Positions 43,338 to 51,368 of a DNA stretch of 64,000 nt are shown here, piece by piece; within the stretch, counting starts at the first letter, position 1; each line of letters starts with the position of its first letter. The translations under genes were made by a program, and so were the position numbers. The stretch is from Clostridia bacterium. GTDB lineage: Bacteria > Bacillota > Clostridia > Oscillospirales > Acutalibacteraceae. The stretch lies in assembly GCA_017410605.1 (NCBI GenBank), contig JAFQQN010000003.1, forward strand, positions 62,001 through 126,000. Reading direction: 5' to 3'. Below the pieces are notes generated by a model, which was given only the letters and a program-made list of their open reading frames with translations, did not search any database and had not been told where the DNA came from.

Positions 43338-44150
43338 ATGAGCAGGTTTTGTTTTAAAGAAAAATGCTTAGAGTTAGGCGCAAAAACCTATGTAATGGGC
43401 ATTTTGAATGTTACACCTGATTCTTTTTCTGACGGCGGTGAAAACCTTTCTTTCAAAAAAGCGGTAACCACCGCCCTGGCTATGGAAAAGCAGGGTGTAG
43501 ATATTATAGATATTGGCGGTCAGTCTACCCGTCCGGGGCACACAAAAGTAAGCGCCGAGGAAGAGTGGGCGCGTCTTAAAAAGGTTTTGCCCGAAATTTT
43601 AAAGCAGGTTAAAATTCCTGTTTCGGTAGACACCTTTTACCCTGAGGTGGCCGAAAGGGCCTTGAAGCTAGGGTGCCATATTATTAACGATGTTAGCGGC
43701 AGAGTAGACCCTAAAATGGCTGAGCTTGTAAGTCGTTATTCGGCGGGGTGGGTTATAATGCATAACAACCCTATAGGCGACAGCAATTTTGAACTATCCC
43801 TCCATAAAGAGCTTTTAGCCTTGAAGGAAAAGGCAGTGAGCCTTGGTGTTAAGAGTGAAAACATTTGCCTCGACCCAGGTGTTGGCTTTAGCAAGACTTC
43901 TGAGCAAAACAGACTTATTATTAGAGGGACAGAAAAAATAAAGGTTCAAAATAATGCATATCTGCTTGGCGCTTCCCGTAAACGGGTTATAGGTGAGGCG
44001 GTAGGGGAGGATATACCCTTCAGTGAAAGGGATTATGGCACCGTTGCCGCTCACACTATAGGTGCTTTTGGTGGCGCCGATATAATAAGGGTTCATAACA
44101 TTAAGGCCGGTATTCAAACGGCCCAGATGGTTGACAGTTTGAGGAGATAG
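43338..44150 (+). CDS. folP: Dihydropteroate synthase
   Basis: Joins 4-aminobenzoate to the pterin diphosphate, 270 aa; target of sulfonamides. Signature loops VMGILNVTPDSFSDGG, DIIDIGGQSTRPGH, SVDTFYPEV, INDVSGR, CLDPGVGFSKT and LLGASRKRVIGEA all present. The ATG is 1 bp after the folE stop. Length and motif set are complete. Confidence 0.97.
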   Translation: MSRFCFKEKCLELGAKTYVMGILNVTPDSFSDGGENLSFKKAVTTALAMEKQGVDIIDIGGQSTRPGHTKVSAEEEWARLKKVLPEILKQVKIPVSVDTFYPEVAERALKLGCHIINDVSGRVDPKMAELVSRYSAGWVIMHNNPIGDSNFELSLHKELLALKEKAVSLGVKSENICLDPGVGFSKTSEQNRLIIRGTEKIKVQNNAYLLGASRKRVIGEAVGEDIPFSERDYGTVAAHTIGAFGGADIIRVHNIKAGIQTAQMVDSLRR

Positions 44151-44153
44151 AAA

Positions 44154-44789
44154 ATGAACAGATTAATAAAGCCTTTGGCGGTTATTTCGGCAATAATTTT
44201 AATATACAGTGACCTTTCGGCACTTTTTATGCAAGAAAGTGTTACAGGTGCAACCCTTTTCAGCACTTTATTTTTAAGGTATATTCCCTGTGGAATATTG
44301 GTTGCCGTGTCGGCTATGCTAAAGCTTTTTGAAAAAAACTTTGTAAAGCTATGGTCTATAATAACTATGGCGGTTTCGGCCTTTATGGGCATTGTCAGAC
44401 TGTCGGCTTTGGTTTTACAGCTAGTGTCAATAGGAAACGGTACAGGCCTTACCGGAACATGGGAATACTTTGAAATTGCAAAATTTTCGGCCGAGTTTTT
44501 TGTTTTAGTTGGCTTTTTCTTTTTGTGCCTCGGCTTTGTAAGGGGTGGGTTCAGAAAAACCACTCTTTGCTTTGGACTTACCGCTGTTGTAACCCTTACT
44601 GTTTACCATATTGCAGATGTAGTATTCGCTGTAAAGTCAATGGAGGGCTCAGGGGTGAGCGGTATAGGTGGATTTTTATCTAATTGCCTTACCTATGAAT
44701 TTGTTATAGGTGTTTTTCTTACAATAGCTTATCTTTTACTTTTTTCAATTATGTGTGGAATTTTTGAGGGTGAAAACACAAATGGATGA
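44154..44789 (+). CDS. Uncharacterised five- or six-span membrane protein in the folate operon
   Basis: A 211-aa very hydrophobic protein of unknown family. Helices are visible at about LAVISAIILIYSDLSALF, YIPCGILVAVSAMLKLF, IITMAVSAFMGIVRLSALVL, FFVLVGFFFLCLGFV, LTAVVTLTVYHIADVVFAV and VIGVFLTIAYLLLFSIMCGI. It starts 3 bp after folP and its end overlaps folB, so it is translated with the folate enzymes. A transport role for a pterin or precursor is conceivable, but nothing in the sequence shows it. Confidence 0.75.
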   Translation: MNRLIKPLAVISAIILIYSDLSALFMQESVTGATLFSTLFLRYIPCGILVAVSAMLKLFEKNFVKLWSIITMAVSAFMGIVRLSALVLQLVSIGNGTGLTGTWEYFEIAKFSAEFFVLVGFFFLCLGFVRGGFRKTTLCFGLTAVVTLTVYHIADVVFAVKSMEGSGVSGIGGFLSNCLTYEFVIGVFLTIAYLLLFSIMCGIFEGENTNG

Positions 44790-45141
44790 AATTATAATTA
44801 AAGGCCTTAAGATTTTTGCTTACCACGGTGTTAACCCCGAAGAAACCGAAAACGGCCAGGAATTTGAGCTTGATATTACACTTTTTACCAACCTAGAAAA
44901 GGCAAGAAAAACCGATGATTTAGAAGAAACTATTAATTATGCTAAAGCTCGAAAGGTTATTAATGCAGCAATGACCGAAAAGCCATATAAGCTTATTGAA
45001 AGAGCGGCTGAAGAGGTTGCAAACCGTCTTATAGAAAATTTTCCAAAGCTTATGTCGGTTGAAGTTTTGCTTAAAAAACCAAACGCACCAATGTCGGGCG
45101 TGTTTGATTATGTGGCTGTAAGGATCAGAAAAGATAGATAA
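44782..45141 (+). CDS. folB: Dihydroneopterin aldolase
   Basis: A 119-aa enzyme that cleaves dihydroneopterin to hydroxymethyl-dihydropterin and glycolaldehyde. Motifs IIIKGLKIFAYHGVNPEE (catalytic Glu) and NYAKARKVINAAM, LIERAAEEVANRLIENFP and the final Lys region LKKPNAPM. ATG 44782 is chosen (GGGTGAAAAC upstream, correct N-terminus); it overlaps the membrane-protein gene by 8 bp. Confidence 0.95.
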   Translation: MDEIIIKGLKIFAYHGVNPEETENGQEFELDITLFTNLEKARKTDDLEETINYAKARKVINAAMTEKPYKLIERAAEEVANRLIENFPKLMSVEVLLKKPNAPMSGVFDYVAVRIRKDR

Positions 45142-45184
45142 CTATTAGTATCTAAAATATACTTAATGTATAAGAGGTGGAGAA

Positions 45185-45649
45185 ATGGCAAAGGCATATA
45201 TAGCCCTTGGAACAAATATGGGCAACTGCGAAGAAAATATAAAAAATGCCATAACTGCCCTTTCTTTACTTCCCGAAACCAAGGTTCTAAAAATCTCGTC
45301 CCTTTATGAAACCGACCCTTGGGGTTATGAGGCGCAAAACTGCTTTTTAAATGGGGCGGTAATGGTTGAAACCAAGCTTTCACCGTCTGCGTTGCTTGGC
45401 GGTTTACTTGGCATAGAGGCCGCAATGGGTAGGGTAAGAACCATTAAAAACGGCCCCAGGGTTATAGATTTAGATTTGCTTTATTATGAGGGTGTTACCC
45501 TTAATACAAAAGAACTGACATTACCTCACCCCGGGCTTTTTGAGAGAGCTTTTGTGCTATGCCCACTTTGTGATATAGCCGAAGAAGAGTGCTTTAAAAC
45601 TGCCCTCAAAGGGTTAGATAAAAGCGGAGTGAGAACCTATGAAGCATAA
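45185..45649 (+). CDS. folK: Hydroxymethyldihydropteridine pyrophosphokinase (HPPK)
   Basis: 154 aa; transfers diphosphate to the pterin before folP. N-terminal YIALGTNMGNCEENIKNAI, SLYETDPWGY and the signature NGPRVIDLDLLYYEG with the two metal Asp residues, then LPHPGLFERAFVLCPL. The ATG lies behind AAGAGGTGG. Overlaps the next gene by 11 bp, linking folate enzymes with the following membrane-related genes. Confidence 0.96.
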   Translation: MAKAYIALGTNMGNCEENIKNAITALSLLPETKVLKISSLYETDPWGYEAQNCFLNGAVMVETKLSPSALLGGLLGIEAAMGRVRTIKNGPRVIDLDLLYYEGVTLNTKELTLPHPGLFERAFVLCPLCDIAEEECFKTALKGLDKSGVRTYEA

Positions 45650-45980
45650 ATTTTTTAAGGCTACAGATATGCTTGTTATAGTGGCAGTATTATTTTCGGC
45701 CCTTATTATATTTATATTGGCTCTGCCGAAAGAAGACAGAGGCAGTAAAGTAGAAATAAGCGTTGATAACAAGGTTGTTCAAATTCTACCACTCAACGAA
45801 GACGATATTTATGAGGCTGAAACCGGGTATGGTTATAACCGTGTGGTTGTAAAAAACGGTCAATGCTTTGTAGAAACGGCAGACTGTAGAGATAATATTT
45901 GTGTTTCACATTCGCCGATTTATAAGGTTGGGGAAACTATTGTGTGTTTGCCCCACCGCCTTATAGCGGAGGTAAAGTAG
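45639..45980 (+). CDS. NusG domain II-containing membrane-anchored protein
   Basis: A 113-aa protein: an N-terminal membrane helix (MLVIVAVLFSALIIFILAL) followed by the NusG_II-like beta domain with its signature CRDNICVSHSPIYKVGETIV and the end CLPHRLIAEV. In Clostridia this gene often sits beside a Gx transporter gene, as here. Function unknown; the domain probably sits outside the membrane and the conserved Cys/His could bind a metal or cofactor. Confidence 0.85.
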   Translation: MKHKFFKATDMLVIVAVLFSALIIFILALPKEDRGSKVEISVDNKVVQILPLNEDDIYEAETGYGYNRVVVKNGQCFVETADCRDNICVSHSPIYKVGETIVCLPHRLIAEVK

Positions 45981-45981
45981 A

Positions 45982-46482
45982 ATGACCAACATCTCTGCTA
46001 AAAAAATTACGGTTTATGCTCTTTTATCGGCGGCCGCTCTTATTTTCGGGTATATTGAAATGCTTTTCCCTTTAAGCTTTATAGCACCGGGGGTAAAGCT
46101 TGGAATAGCCAATACCCTTTCTCTCTACCTTGTTTTAAGGGGAAATTATAATGGTGCCTTTTTAGTAAACAGTGTTAGAATATTACTTGGCGGTTTGCTG
46201 TTCGGCGGTTTGTTTTCCCTTGTGTTTTCTTTTACGGCGGGAATGCTCAGCATTCTTTGTTCGGTTGCTTTTTCAAGGCTTAAGGTTTTCGGGGTATTGG
46301 GAATAAGCGTTGCCGCAAGTACCGTTCATAACCTTGCTCAGCTTGTTGTTGCAAGTGTTGTGGTTGGCGGTGGTGTTTGGTATTACGCTCCGTTGCTTTT
46401 ATTAATTGGAATAATAACAGGAATTTTTACCGGCCTTGTGGCCTGGTTAATGTTTAAATATACAAAGAAGATAATTTTTTAA
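45982..46482 (+). CDS. Gx transporter family protein
   Basis: A 166-aa membrane protein with five or six helices. The N-terminal YALLSAAALIFGYIEMLFP, PGVKLGIANTLSLYLVL and the glycine-rich LLGGLLFGGLF are characteristic of the Gx_transp family, formerly labelled heptaprenyl diphosphate synthase component I and related to ECF-type S-components. It starts 1 bp after the NusG-II gene, the common partner. Substrate unknown. Confidence 0.85.
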   Translation: MTNISAKKITVYALLSAAALIFGYIEMLFPLSFIAPGVKLGIANTLSLYLVLRGNYNGAFLVNSVRILLGGLLFGGLFSLVFSFTAGMLSILCSVAFSRLKVFGVLGISVAASTVHNLAQLVVASVVVGGGVWYYAPLLLLIGIITGIFTGLVAWLMFKYTKKIIF

Positions 46483-46494
46483 AGGAGAAAAAAT

Positions 46495-48327
46495 ATGTGC
46501 GGATATGTAGGCTTCACTAATAGGCTTTCTAAGGGCGAGGACCAAAAGGTTCTTAAAATTATGATGGATTCTATTGCCCACCGCGGCCCCGATTCTGAGG
46601 GTATGTATGTTGGGGAAGAAATGTGCCTTGGTTTTAGAAGACTAAGTATTATTGACCTTTCCGACGGAAGCCAACCCCTTTATAATGAAGACGATAATCT
46701 GGTGCTAACCTTTAACGGTGAGATATATAATTTTCCCGAGCTTAGGGAAGATTTGCTTAGTAAGGGCCATATTTTTAAAACCCGTACCGATAGTGAGGTT
46801 ATTTTGCACGGCTATGAGGAATACGGTAGCGATATTGTGCCCAAGCTTCGCGGAATGTTTTCTTTTGTAATATGGAACAAAAAGGAAAAGACCCTGTTTG
46901 GTGCCAGAGACCGCTTTGGTATTAAACCCTTTTATTATGCAAAAATGGGCGATACACTTATGTTCGGCTCAGAAATAAAGGCATTTTTGCATCACCCTGC
47001 TTTTGAGAAAAAACTAAATCATCGGGCTTTAGAGCATTATCTTTCTTTTCAGTATTCACCCTTAGAAACCACATTTTTTGAGAATGTGTTTAAACTTCTT
47101 CCTGCACATTATTTTACCTTTAAAGATGGTAATATGGAAACTGTTCGTTATTGGCGTCCAGAGTTTAAAGCAGAGGATAAAAGCTTCGAAGAATATGCAG
47201 AGATAATTGATGAGGCAATAAACGAATCGGTTGAGGCCCATAAAATAAGTGATGTTGAGGTTGGCTCATTCCTTTCGGGCGGAATAGATTCTTCATATAT
47301 TGCCTCCGCCGCCAAGGTTGATAAAACCTTTACCGTTGGCTTTGGTGAGGGCGGTCACTATAGCGAAATTGAGTTTGCTAAAGAGTTTTCTAAAACAATA
47401 AACACCAAAAACGAAAGTAAGGTTATTACCTCTGAGGAGTTTTTTGAGGCCTTTCCTTTAATGCAATATCATATGGACGAGCCCCTTGCCGACCCTGCCT
47501 CAATAGCGCTTTATTTTGTTGCTAAACTTGCAAGTGAATCGGTTAAGGTTGTGCTTTCGGGTGAGGGTGCCGATGAGCTTTTCGGCGGCTACCGAATTTA
47601 CAGTGAGCCTATTTCCTGTGCCGGTTATAATAAAATTCCTATGCCCATTCGCCGCCTTATTGGTAAGGTTGCATCTGTTTTTCCACAGAAGAGAGGCTTT
47701 AACTTCCTTGTAAGAAGAGGACAAACCCTAAGGGAAAGATATATTGGTAACGCCAATATGTTCACTAAAAAAGAGAGGGCCAAATTACTTAAAAATGGTA
47801 GTACAGCCCCCGCACCTAATGAGCTTTGTGCAAGGTTTTATGACGAGGCCGCTGGCTATGACGAGATTACCCAAATGCAGTATTTAGATATTAATATGTG
47901 GCTTATGGGTGATATTCTGCTTAAGGCCGACAAAACAAGTATGGCCAATTCTTTAGAGCTTCGCGTTCCTTTCCTTGATAAAGAGGTTATGAACCTTGCC
48001 GAAAAAATCCCCACAAGGCATAGGGTTTCACCAACTAATACAAAAATGGCGCTTCGTGCGGCGGCAGATAAGACAATTCCCTCTACTACCGCTTCAAGGC
48101 CTAAGCTTGGCTTCCCGGTGCCTATTCGTGTTTGGCTGAAAGAGGATAAATATTATAACAAGGTTTATAATATGTTTACTTCTTCTAGCGCAGAAAAATA
48201 TTTCCACACTAAAAAATTAGTCAAAATGCTTGAGGACCATAAAAAGGGTAAGGCCGACCTTTCCCGCCGTATCTGGACAGTTTACACCTTCCTTGTATGG
48301 TATGAAGAGTTTTTTGTTAAAAGATAA
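46495..48327 (+). CDS. asnB: Asparagine synthase (glutamine-hydrolysing)
   Basis: 610-aa two-domain enzyme making asparagine from aspartate and glutamine. N-terminal glutaminase with nucleophile Cys2 (MCGYVGF), SIAHRGPDSEG, RRLSIIDLSDGSQPL and LTFNGEIYN; C-terminal synthetase with PP-loop FLSGGIDSSYIASA, LSGEGADELFGGYR and ELRVPFLDKE. Ribosome site AAAGGAG. Last gene of the long plus-strand run begun at glyS; terminator at 48359. Confidence 0.96.
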   Translation: MCGYVGFTNRLSKGEDQKVLKIMMDSIAHRGPDSEGMYVGEEMCLGFRRLSIIDLSDGSQPLYNEDDNLVLTFNGEIYNFPELREDLLSKGHIFKTRTDSEVILHGYEEYGSDIVPKLRGMFSFVIWNKKEKTLFGARDRFGIKPFYYAKMGDTLMFGSEIKAFLHHPAFEKKLNHRALEHYLSFQYSPLETTFFENVFKLLPAHYFTFKDGNMETVRYWRPEFKAEDKSFEEYAEIIDEAINESVEAHKISDVEVGSFLSGGIDSSYIASAAKVDKTFTVGFGEGGHYSEIEFAKEFSKTINTKNESKVITSEEFFEAFPLMQYHMDEPLADPASIALYFVAKLASESVKVVLSGEGADELFGGYRIYSEPISCAGYNKIPMPIRRLIGKVASVFPQKRGFNFLVRRGQTLRERYIGNANMFTKKERAKLLKNGSTAPAPNELCARFYDEAAGYDEITQMQYLDINMWLMGDILLKADKTSMANSLELRVPFLDKEVMNLAEKIPTRHRVSPTNTKMALRAAADKTIPSTTASRPKLGFPVPIRVWLKEDKYYNKVYNMFTSSSAEKYFHTKKLVKMLEDHKKGKADLSRRIWTVYTFLVWYEEFFVKR

Positions 48328-48358
48328 CTGCGTTTTATAATTAATATTTGTTGAAATT

Positions 48359-48395
48359 CAAGGCTTCTCCGTTCTCGCGGAGAAGCCTTGTTATT
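48359..48395 (+). terminator. Terminator after asnB
   Basis: Stem CAAGGCTTCTCCG / CGGAGAAGCCTTG then TTATTT. Confidence 0.82.
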
Positions 48396-48451
48396 TACAT
48401 CCCCCGTCCGGTGGCGGTGACCGGTTTGTGCTTTCTTTAGCCTTATTTATA

Positions 48452-48480
48452 TTGAATTACAGCTATTAATTTGGTATAAT
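48452..48480 (+). promoter_or_regulatory. SigA promoter pointing into the hairpin array
   Basis: TTGAAT (48452-48457), 17-bp spacer, TATAAT (48475-48480). The expected start (about 48487-48490) is at the first base of the hairpin array at 48491. Confidence 0.78.
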
Positions 48481-48490
48481 GATTATAGAA

Positions 48491-48670
48491 TGTCGAAACG
48501 CAGAAAAGCGCTTCGACAAGCCGATTTCATCGGCTTCCGCCAATTCAAATTAAGAACAATTTGAATTGGCTTGACAATCATTGCAATAGTTATTGTCAAA
48601 TTTTTGAAGAAAATTTGCAACCAAATTGTAGATTTGGTGTCGAAACAATGCTTTTGAGCACTGTTTCGAC
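48491..48670 (+). ncRNA. Array of seven consecutive hairpins (leader RNA or MITE-like element)
   Basis: Seven stem-loops in 180 bp with almost no linkers: TGTCGAA..TTCGACA (48491-48518), AGCCGAT/ATCGGCT (48519), GCCAATTCAAATT/AATTTGAATTGGC (48539-48570), TTGACAAT/ATTGTCAA (48571-48599), AAATTTT/AAAATTT (48598-48616), ACCAAAT/ATTTGGT (48620-48638) and GTCGAAACA/TGTTTCGAC (48639-48670). The first and last hairpins share GTCGAAAC, so the block also has matching inverted ends. No open frame. It starts where transcription from the promoter at 48452 should start and ends about 60 bp before the sigma-factor ATG. The remaining bases to 48731 contain TATAAT-like AT-rich DNA. Confidence 0.72.
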
Positions 48671-48731
48671 TATCTATAACGATTATAATTATAATAGAAA
48701 CAGCAGATAGGTATGTACAAGAGGTGATTTA

Positions 48732-49304
48732 ATGCTGCTTTTTTATCTGTCATTGGTTGAAACCGAAGAGGAAAAATCAAAATTCGAAAAGCTTTATTAT
48801 GAATATAGAAAATTAATGAAATATATAGCCCTCAATATTTTAAGAGATGACTGTTTGGCTGAGGATGCTGTTCAAGAGGCCTTTATAAGACTTACAAGGC
48901 ATTTGAATAAAATTGATGAAATTAATTGTCACAAAACAAAATCCTTTATCGTTATAATTATTAAGAGCGCATCAATAGAGTTATTAAGAACCGAGGCAAA
49001 GCATAAAGCAGAGTCCCTTGATATGTTAAGCAACATACCTCATAGCACAAATATGCCGGAGGATAATTTGCCGGTAAAAGAGCTTGTTGAAAGCATAAAT
49101 AAGCTCCCCGAAAGCTTTAGAGATATTTTAGAACTTAAGGCCTATCACGGCTTTTCAAATAAAGAAATTTCTGACATATTAGGTATATCGTCTGTCGCGG
49201 TGAGAAAACGGCTGGAACGGGCAAGAAAAGCGCTTTCAAAATTGTTACAGGAGGATGAGTCCTTTGAAGAAAAACCAAGACCTATTACTAAAACAGGCTT
49301 TTGA
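48732..49304 (+). CDS. ECF-type RNA polymerase sigma factor
   Basis: A 190-aa sigma-70 family protein with only regions 2 and 4. Region 2: YYEYRKLMKYIALNILRDDC and LAEDAVQEAFIRLTRHLNKI; region 4: LPESFRDILELKAYHGFSNK, then EISDILGISSVAVRKRLERA. Ribosome site AGAGGTGATTTA. It overlaps the anti-sigma gene, so the pair is co-translated. It would direct polymerase to a small regulon, plausibly including the secreted peptide and lipoprotein genes downstream. Signal unknown. Confidence 0.93.
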   Translation: MLLFYLSLVETEEEKSKFEKLYYEYRKLMKYIALNILRDDCLAEDAVQEAFIRLTRHLNKIDEINCHKTKSFIVIIIKSASIELLRTEAKHKAESLDMLSNIPHSTNMPEDNLPVKELVESINKLPESFRDILELKAYHGFSNKEISDILGISSVAVRKRLERARKALSKLLQEDESFEEKPRPITKTGF

Positions 49305-49956
49305 TTTTTATGCTGTTCAAAAATGTGAGGCTCTTCCTAACAGTAATGCTATAAACCTTATTACTTTTTCTGATCTGTTTGAAGAAAAAATGCAAAGGCT
49401 TATAGCTAGGCAAAAGAAAGGCTGGTTTTACTTAGTTAACACCGCCGCTAAGAGGGTGGCAATTATTGTACTGGCTTTATTAATTAGTTTAACGGTCACA
49501 ACCTTTAGTGTAAAAGCTCTTCGTGAAACTGCAATAGATTTTATAACAGAGGTATATGAAAGGTTTACTAGAATAATTTTTGTTGATGATACTGCTCAAA
49601 ATAGCGAAGACAATAGCCCGGCTTTGTCTTTTGAGCCTGTTTTTCCAGACTATATCCCTGACGGGTTTGAACTGTCAAACAGTATGGATTTGGATGTTCT
49701 TGTTATGAGAGAATATAAAAACAATGACCACTGGTGTATGTATAGGCAACGTATTAATGACGGTACTGTTATGCGAATAAATACTGAACAGAAAGGGCAT
49801 GAAAAAATTTTTATAAATGATTTTGAGGGATTTATATTTACCTTTAGTAATGAAACTACCATTACCTTTACAAACGGTGAATATATTTTTTCCATCTCAG
49901 GGACAATAGAAAGGAATGAATTAATTAAAATATCCGAATCTGTTCCAATTAAATAA
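49264..49956 (+). CDS. DUF4367 membrane protein, likely anti-sigma factor
   Basis: A 230-aa protein from TTG 49264 (GAGG nine bases upstream; ATG 49255 is too close to it). Cytoplasmic N-terminus (~60 aa), one membrane helix RVAIIVLALLISLTVTTFSV and an outer domain with FEPVFPDYIPDGFELSNSM and IFINDFEGFIFTFSN, typical of DUF4367. DUF4367 proteins are found beside clostridial ECF sigma factors and are thought to hold them at the membrane. Overlaps the sigma gene by 41 bp. Confidence 0.85.
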   Translation: MKKNQDLLLKQAFDFYAVQKCEALPNSNAINLITFSDLFEEKMQRLIARQKKGWFYLVNTAAKRVAIIVLALLISLTVTTFSVKALRETAIDFITEVYERFTRIIFVDDTAQNSEDNSPALSFEPVFPDYIPDGFELSNSMDLDVLVMREYKNNDHWCMYRQRINDGTVMRINTEQKGHEKIFINDFEGFIFTFSNETTITFTNGEYIFSISGTIERNELIKISESVPIK

Positions 49957-50040
49957 TTTTTTTATTTTCTTGTCACAATAACCATTTTCCTTCGTTTATA
50001 TTAGTAGAGAGCAAAAATGTAAGCGAAGGAGGTGAAAATA

Positions 50041-50154
50041 ATGACCCAAAAACTCATGTCGTTAATTTTATCAGTAGTTCTATTATTTTCTTGTTGCATA
50101 CAAGCTAACGCAGAAACAATTCCTAAGGTTGAAAGGAAAGAAACATTATTATAA
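50041..50154 (+). CDS. 37-aa secreted peptide precursor
   Basis: Very short gene with a strong ribosome site GAAGGAGGTGAAAATA. The product has a signal-peptide-like start (KLMSLILSVVLLFSCCIQANA) and a 15-residue remainder rich in charge, ETIPKVERKETLL. The CC near the end of the hydrophobic part could also be a lipobox. Lies between the anti-sigma gene and a lipoprotein gene. No family recognised; may be a signal or toxin-like peptide, or simply an exported small protein. Confidence 0.65.
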   Translation: MTQKLMSLILSVVLLFSCCIQANAETIPKVERKETLL

Positions 50155-50177
50155 ACGAAATATCAGGAGGTTTAGTT

Positions 50178-50894
50178 ATGAAAAAATTATTAATTGGTTT
50201 TATGGTTATTAGTATTTTGTTTTGTTTTTCTTCCTGTGCCAATAAAGGCACAGCTGATATTAGCAGCAAACAGACATATAAGGAAGAGGCAAATGAAAGT
50301 TTTGTGCAAGAAATTGCAATTGATGATACCTCTGAATTTGCTATTAAAAACCCAATTACAATAGATTCTTCAAAGGCTGAAAAATCTAAGTTCAAGGTAG
50401 ATATGTCTATAAATCTTACAGACATAAGTGAAAACGGTGAGGCAATCCACACTAAAACAAATAAAATTCCAATTAATAGAGATTATATAGTTTTATATAT
50501 TAATAATAACAATGAAGATTTTACTTTAATGTGCAGTGGATTTTGGCATCTAGAAAAATTTGTTAACGGAAAATATGAAGAGGTAAAAGCCGAAAATTCC
50601 AACAAAGAATGTAACAATAGCTTTGGCCCTGGAGAGTATGGCATTATAGGTTGTGATTTAAAGCCCTATACAGGCCTTATTGAAAAGGGCAAGTACCGTA
50701 TAATTTCTCCCACCCTGAACATTTTAAAGGAAACCGAAAACGGTTTGGAAGAGTTTACTTATGAAAATGAAAAGGTATTCATTCTTTATAGCGAATTTGA
50801 GTTTGTTGATGAGGATAAAACCCTAAACACCGAAAGTGAAAACAATACTTCTTCGCTAGTAGACGACAGCAAACGTACTTCTTCACGTAAATAG
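50178..50894 (+). CDS. Lipoprotein with immunoglobulin-like C-terminal domain
   Basis: A 238-aa exported lipoprotein: signal MKKLLIGFMVISILFCFSSC with the lipid-anchored Cys at residue 20. A Ser/Thr/Glu-rich linker is followed by a beta-rich domain (IPINRDYIVLYINNNNEDFT, FWHLEKFVNGKYEEVKAE, YTGLIEKGKYRIIS) resembling the Ig-like domains of many clostridial lipoproteins. Ribosome site CAGGAGG. Probably the envelope output of the sigma/anti-sigma module, judged from position only. Confidence 0.78.
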   Translation: MKKLLIGFMVISILFCFSSCANKGTADISSKQTYKEEANESFVQEIAIDDTSEFAIKNPITIDSSKAEKSKFKVDMSINLTDISENGEAIHTKTNKIPINRDYIVLYINNNNEDFTLMCSGFWHLEKFVNGKYEEVKAENSNKECNNSFGPGEYGIIGCDLKPYTGLIEKGKYRIISPTLNILKETENGLEEFTYENEKVFILYSEFEFVDEDKTLNTESENNTSSLVDDSKRTSSRK

Positions 50895-50940
50895 AATTAT
50901 CTAACTAAAATAAAACATTTTGTTTTAAAAATTTCCCCAC

Positions 50941-50985
50941 AACAAAGAGGGTTGCGGTTTTAAACGCAACCCTCTTTGTTATATA
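50941..50985 (+). terminator. Terminator after the lipoprotein gene
   Basis: 16-bp perfect stem AACAAAGAGGGTTGCG / CGCAACCCTCTTTGTT; the A-rich left and T-rich right arms allow bidirectional use with the minus-strand gene at 51006. Confidence 0.85.
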
Positions 50986-51005
50986 AGCAAACTTTAAATT
51001 ATTTA

Positions 51006-51359
51006 TTACTGAAATATGTATGAAAGGCCTAAAAGAAAATATAAAGGCCCAAGGCAATAGACCATAAAAAGCTCGTGGTGGGGTACCTTTTCTTTTAAAA
51101 AGTCGGTAAGAAGTAAATATTCTAAAATATAGGCCGCACCGCCGAAAAAATAGGCTATAGATTTAAAAATATATCTTGAATTATGCAGTATTATTGAAAC
51201 TATAAATAAAACCGCCGCAATAAGCACCGCAAGGTTTCTGAGCATTAAAACAATATGAGCTAGTCTGGGGTGGTGGCCGTGAGAAATAAGTTCTTCCTCG
51301 GTAAAGGTTTCTACCGCCGCTTCTTTAAATTCTTCTAATTCTTCCAGTAAATGTGACAT
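51006..51359 (-). CDS. Uncharacterised small membrane protein
   Basis: 117 aa: an acidic, helical N-terminus (LLEELEEFKEAAVETFTEEE), a His-rich GHHPRLAH, then four hydrophobic segments (LMLRNLAVLIAAVLFIVSII, IFKSIAYFFGGAAYILEYLL, ELFMVYCLGPLYFLLGLSYI). No family recognised. It starts 9 bp after the EamA transporter gene on the same strand, so it may be co-transcribed with it. Confidence 0.68.
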   Translation of the reverse strand: MSHLLEELEEFKEAAVETFTEEELISHGHHPRLAHIVLMLRNLAVLIAAVLFIVSIILHNSRYIFKSIAYFFGGAAYILEYLLLTDFLKEKVPHHELFMVYCLGPLYFLLGLSYIFQ

Positions 51360-51368
51360 ATTTTTCTC

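Noticed and set aside
48491..48670. Possible CRISPR array
   Set aside because: The hairpins all differ in sequence and there are no equal direct repeats or unique spacers, nor cas genes in the window.
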